Origin: Kiritimatiellia bacterium
Lineage (GTDB): Bacteria; Verrucomicrobiota; Kiritimatiellia; RFP12; UBA1067
Assembly (NCBI GenBank): GCA_016302985.1
Contig: JAEDMN010000014.1
Span: 1 to 25,651, forward strand
DNA length: 25,651 bases
Direction of reading: 5' to 3'
How positions within the stretch are numbered: the first letter of the stretch is position 1; every line of letters starts with the position of its first letter. Shown here piece by piece: positions 25,265-25,651 of the stretch. Position numbers and translations under genes: made by a program. Below the pieces are notes generated by a model, which saw nothing but the letters and a program-made list of their open reading frames with translations, was not told where the DNA came from and searched no databases.

Positions 25265-25552
25265 TTACTTCTCGAACACGCCGAGCAGGTCCTCTTCGCG
25301 GACGAGCTGCAGCTTCTGGTCGCCGATCTTGACTTCCGTGCCGCCGTACTTCGGCAGCAGGACCTCGTCGCCGACCTTCACGTCGAACGCGACTTCCTTG
25401 TGGTCCTTGTCGTACTTCTTGCCGAGCGCGATCACCTTGCCCTTGATCGGCTTCTCCTTCGCGGCGTCGGGGATGTAGATACCGCCGACCATCTGCTCTT
25501 TTTCTTCAGCCGGTTCGACGAGAACGCGGTCACCGAGGGGTCTAACCTTCAT
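25265..25552 (-). CDS. groES: Co-chaperonin GroES (10 kDa)
   Basis: This 95-aa lid protein of the GroEL chamber begins MKVRPLGDRVLVEPAEEKEQ. The mobile loop MVGGIYIPDAAKEKP and GDEVLLPKYGGTEVKIG are diagnostic. The length is standard. AAGGAG is placed about 7 bases before the ATG. It lies 42 bases behind the dnaK-like end with no terminator or promoter evident, so it is probably cotranscribed from upstream. Confidence 0.97.
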   Translation of the reverse strand: MKVRPLGDRVLVEPAEEKEQMVGGIYIPDAAKEKPIKGKVIALGKKYDKDHKEVAFDVKVGDEVLLPKYGGTEVKIGDQKLQLVREEDLLGVFEK

Positions 25553-25594
25553 CTTTGGTCTCCTTTTTCTTGGAATCGTTTTACGAAATCAGCC

Positions 25595-25651
25595 TTACTT
25601 CATCGTGTAGTCCGCATCGACGGCGTCGTCGTTCGGATTCTTCTTCGGGGG
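25595..25651 (-). CDS. dnaK: C-terminal end of a DnaK-like chaperone (partial)
   Basis: Eighteen codons and a TAA enter from the right edge: PPKKNPNDDAVDADYTMK. The 'DDxVDADxxxxK' ending is characteristic of DnaK (Hsp70) C-termini, and the position directly ahead of groESL fits a chaperone cluster. With so few residues the call rests on this motif alone. Confidence 0.65.
   Translation of the reverse strand, partial: PPKKNPNDDAVDADYTMK

Overview
The window is GC-rich (most codons end in G or C). Every gene that can be supported lies on the minus strand. The gene content points to a Gram-negative, polysaccharide-degrading member of the PVC superphylum, most likely a Kiritimatiellota/Verrucomicrobiota-type gut or rumen bacterium. 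Evidence for this is the run of secreted hydrolases with signal peptides, a protein of autotransporter-associated beta-strand repeats, an AsmA-like envelope protein, a sialate O-acetylesterase, and a PD40/cytochrome protein of the hydrazine-synthase-alpha-like type common in those genomes. No SusC/SusD pair, phage, IS element or CRISPR array is visible. The taxonomic call is inference.

Layout, read in the direction of transcription (right to left). At the right edge are the last 18 residues of a DnaK-like protein, then groES and groEL, closed by a clear hairpin-T terminator. Next are a 1096-aa beta-strand-repeat surface protein, rhamnulose-1-phosphate aldolase (rhaD, with all four known active-site/zinc positions) with its own terminator, and a LacZ-type beta-galactosidase followed by a gene remnant. 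Then come tRNA-Leu(CAG) and tRNA-Glu(CTC) with an AsmA-like gene directly behind them. A three-gene operon follows (GH2 hydrolase, PD40 propeller protein, TIM-barrel glycosidase-like protein), then a pectate-lyase-like beta-helix protein and a second gene remnant, then a DUF4160 gene and its small partner. The last operon has four genes: CorC/HlyC protein, DUF21-only protein, sialate O-acetylesterase and PD40/diheme protein. The left end holds a 380-base stretch with a truncated DNA cytosine methyltransferase tail and three hairpins, then the start of a secreted protein running off the edge.

How the genes work together: beta-galactosidase, GH2, pectate-lyase-like, GHL-type and sialate esterase proteins are all predicted to be exported and would act on galactose-, uronate/rhamnose- and O-acetyl-containing glycans. 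RhaD would process rhamnose inside the cell. The rest is housekeeping (chaperonin, tRNAs, ion-transporter-like proteins).

The less ordinary signals are: (1) a methyltransferase C-terminus cut off next to a hairpin cluster; (2) two 'signal peptide plus out-of-frame tail' remnants; (3) candidate promoters that nearly all carry an extended -10 (TGn-TAnAAT), two of them so close to the start codon that the mRNA should be leaderless; (4) a small unknown protein overlapping a DUF4160 gene; (5) the mixed corC/esterase/cytochrome operon. I did not find a clearly new defence or mobile system.
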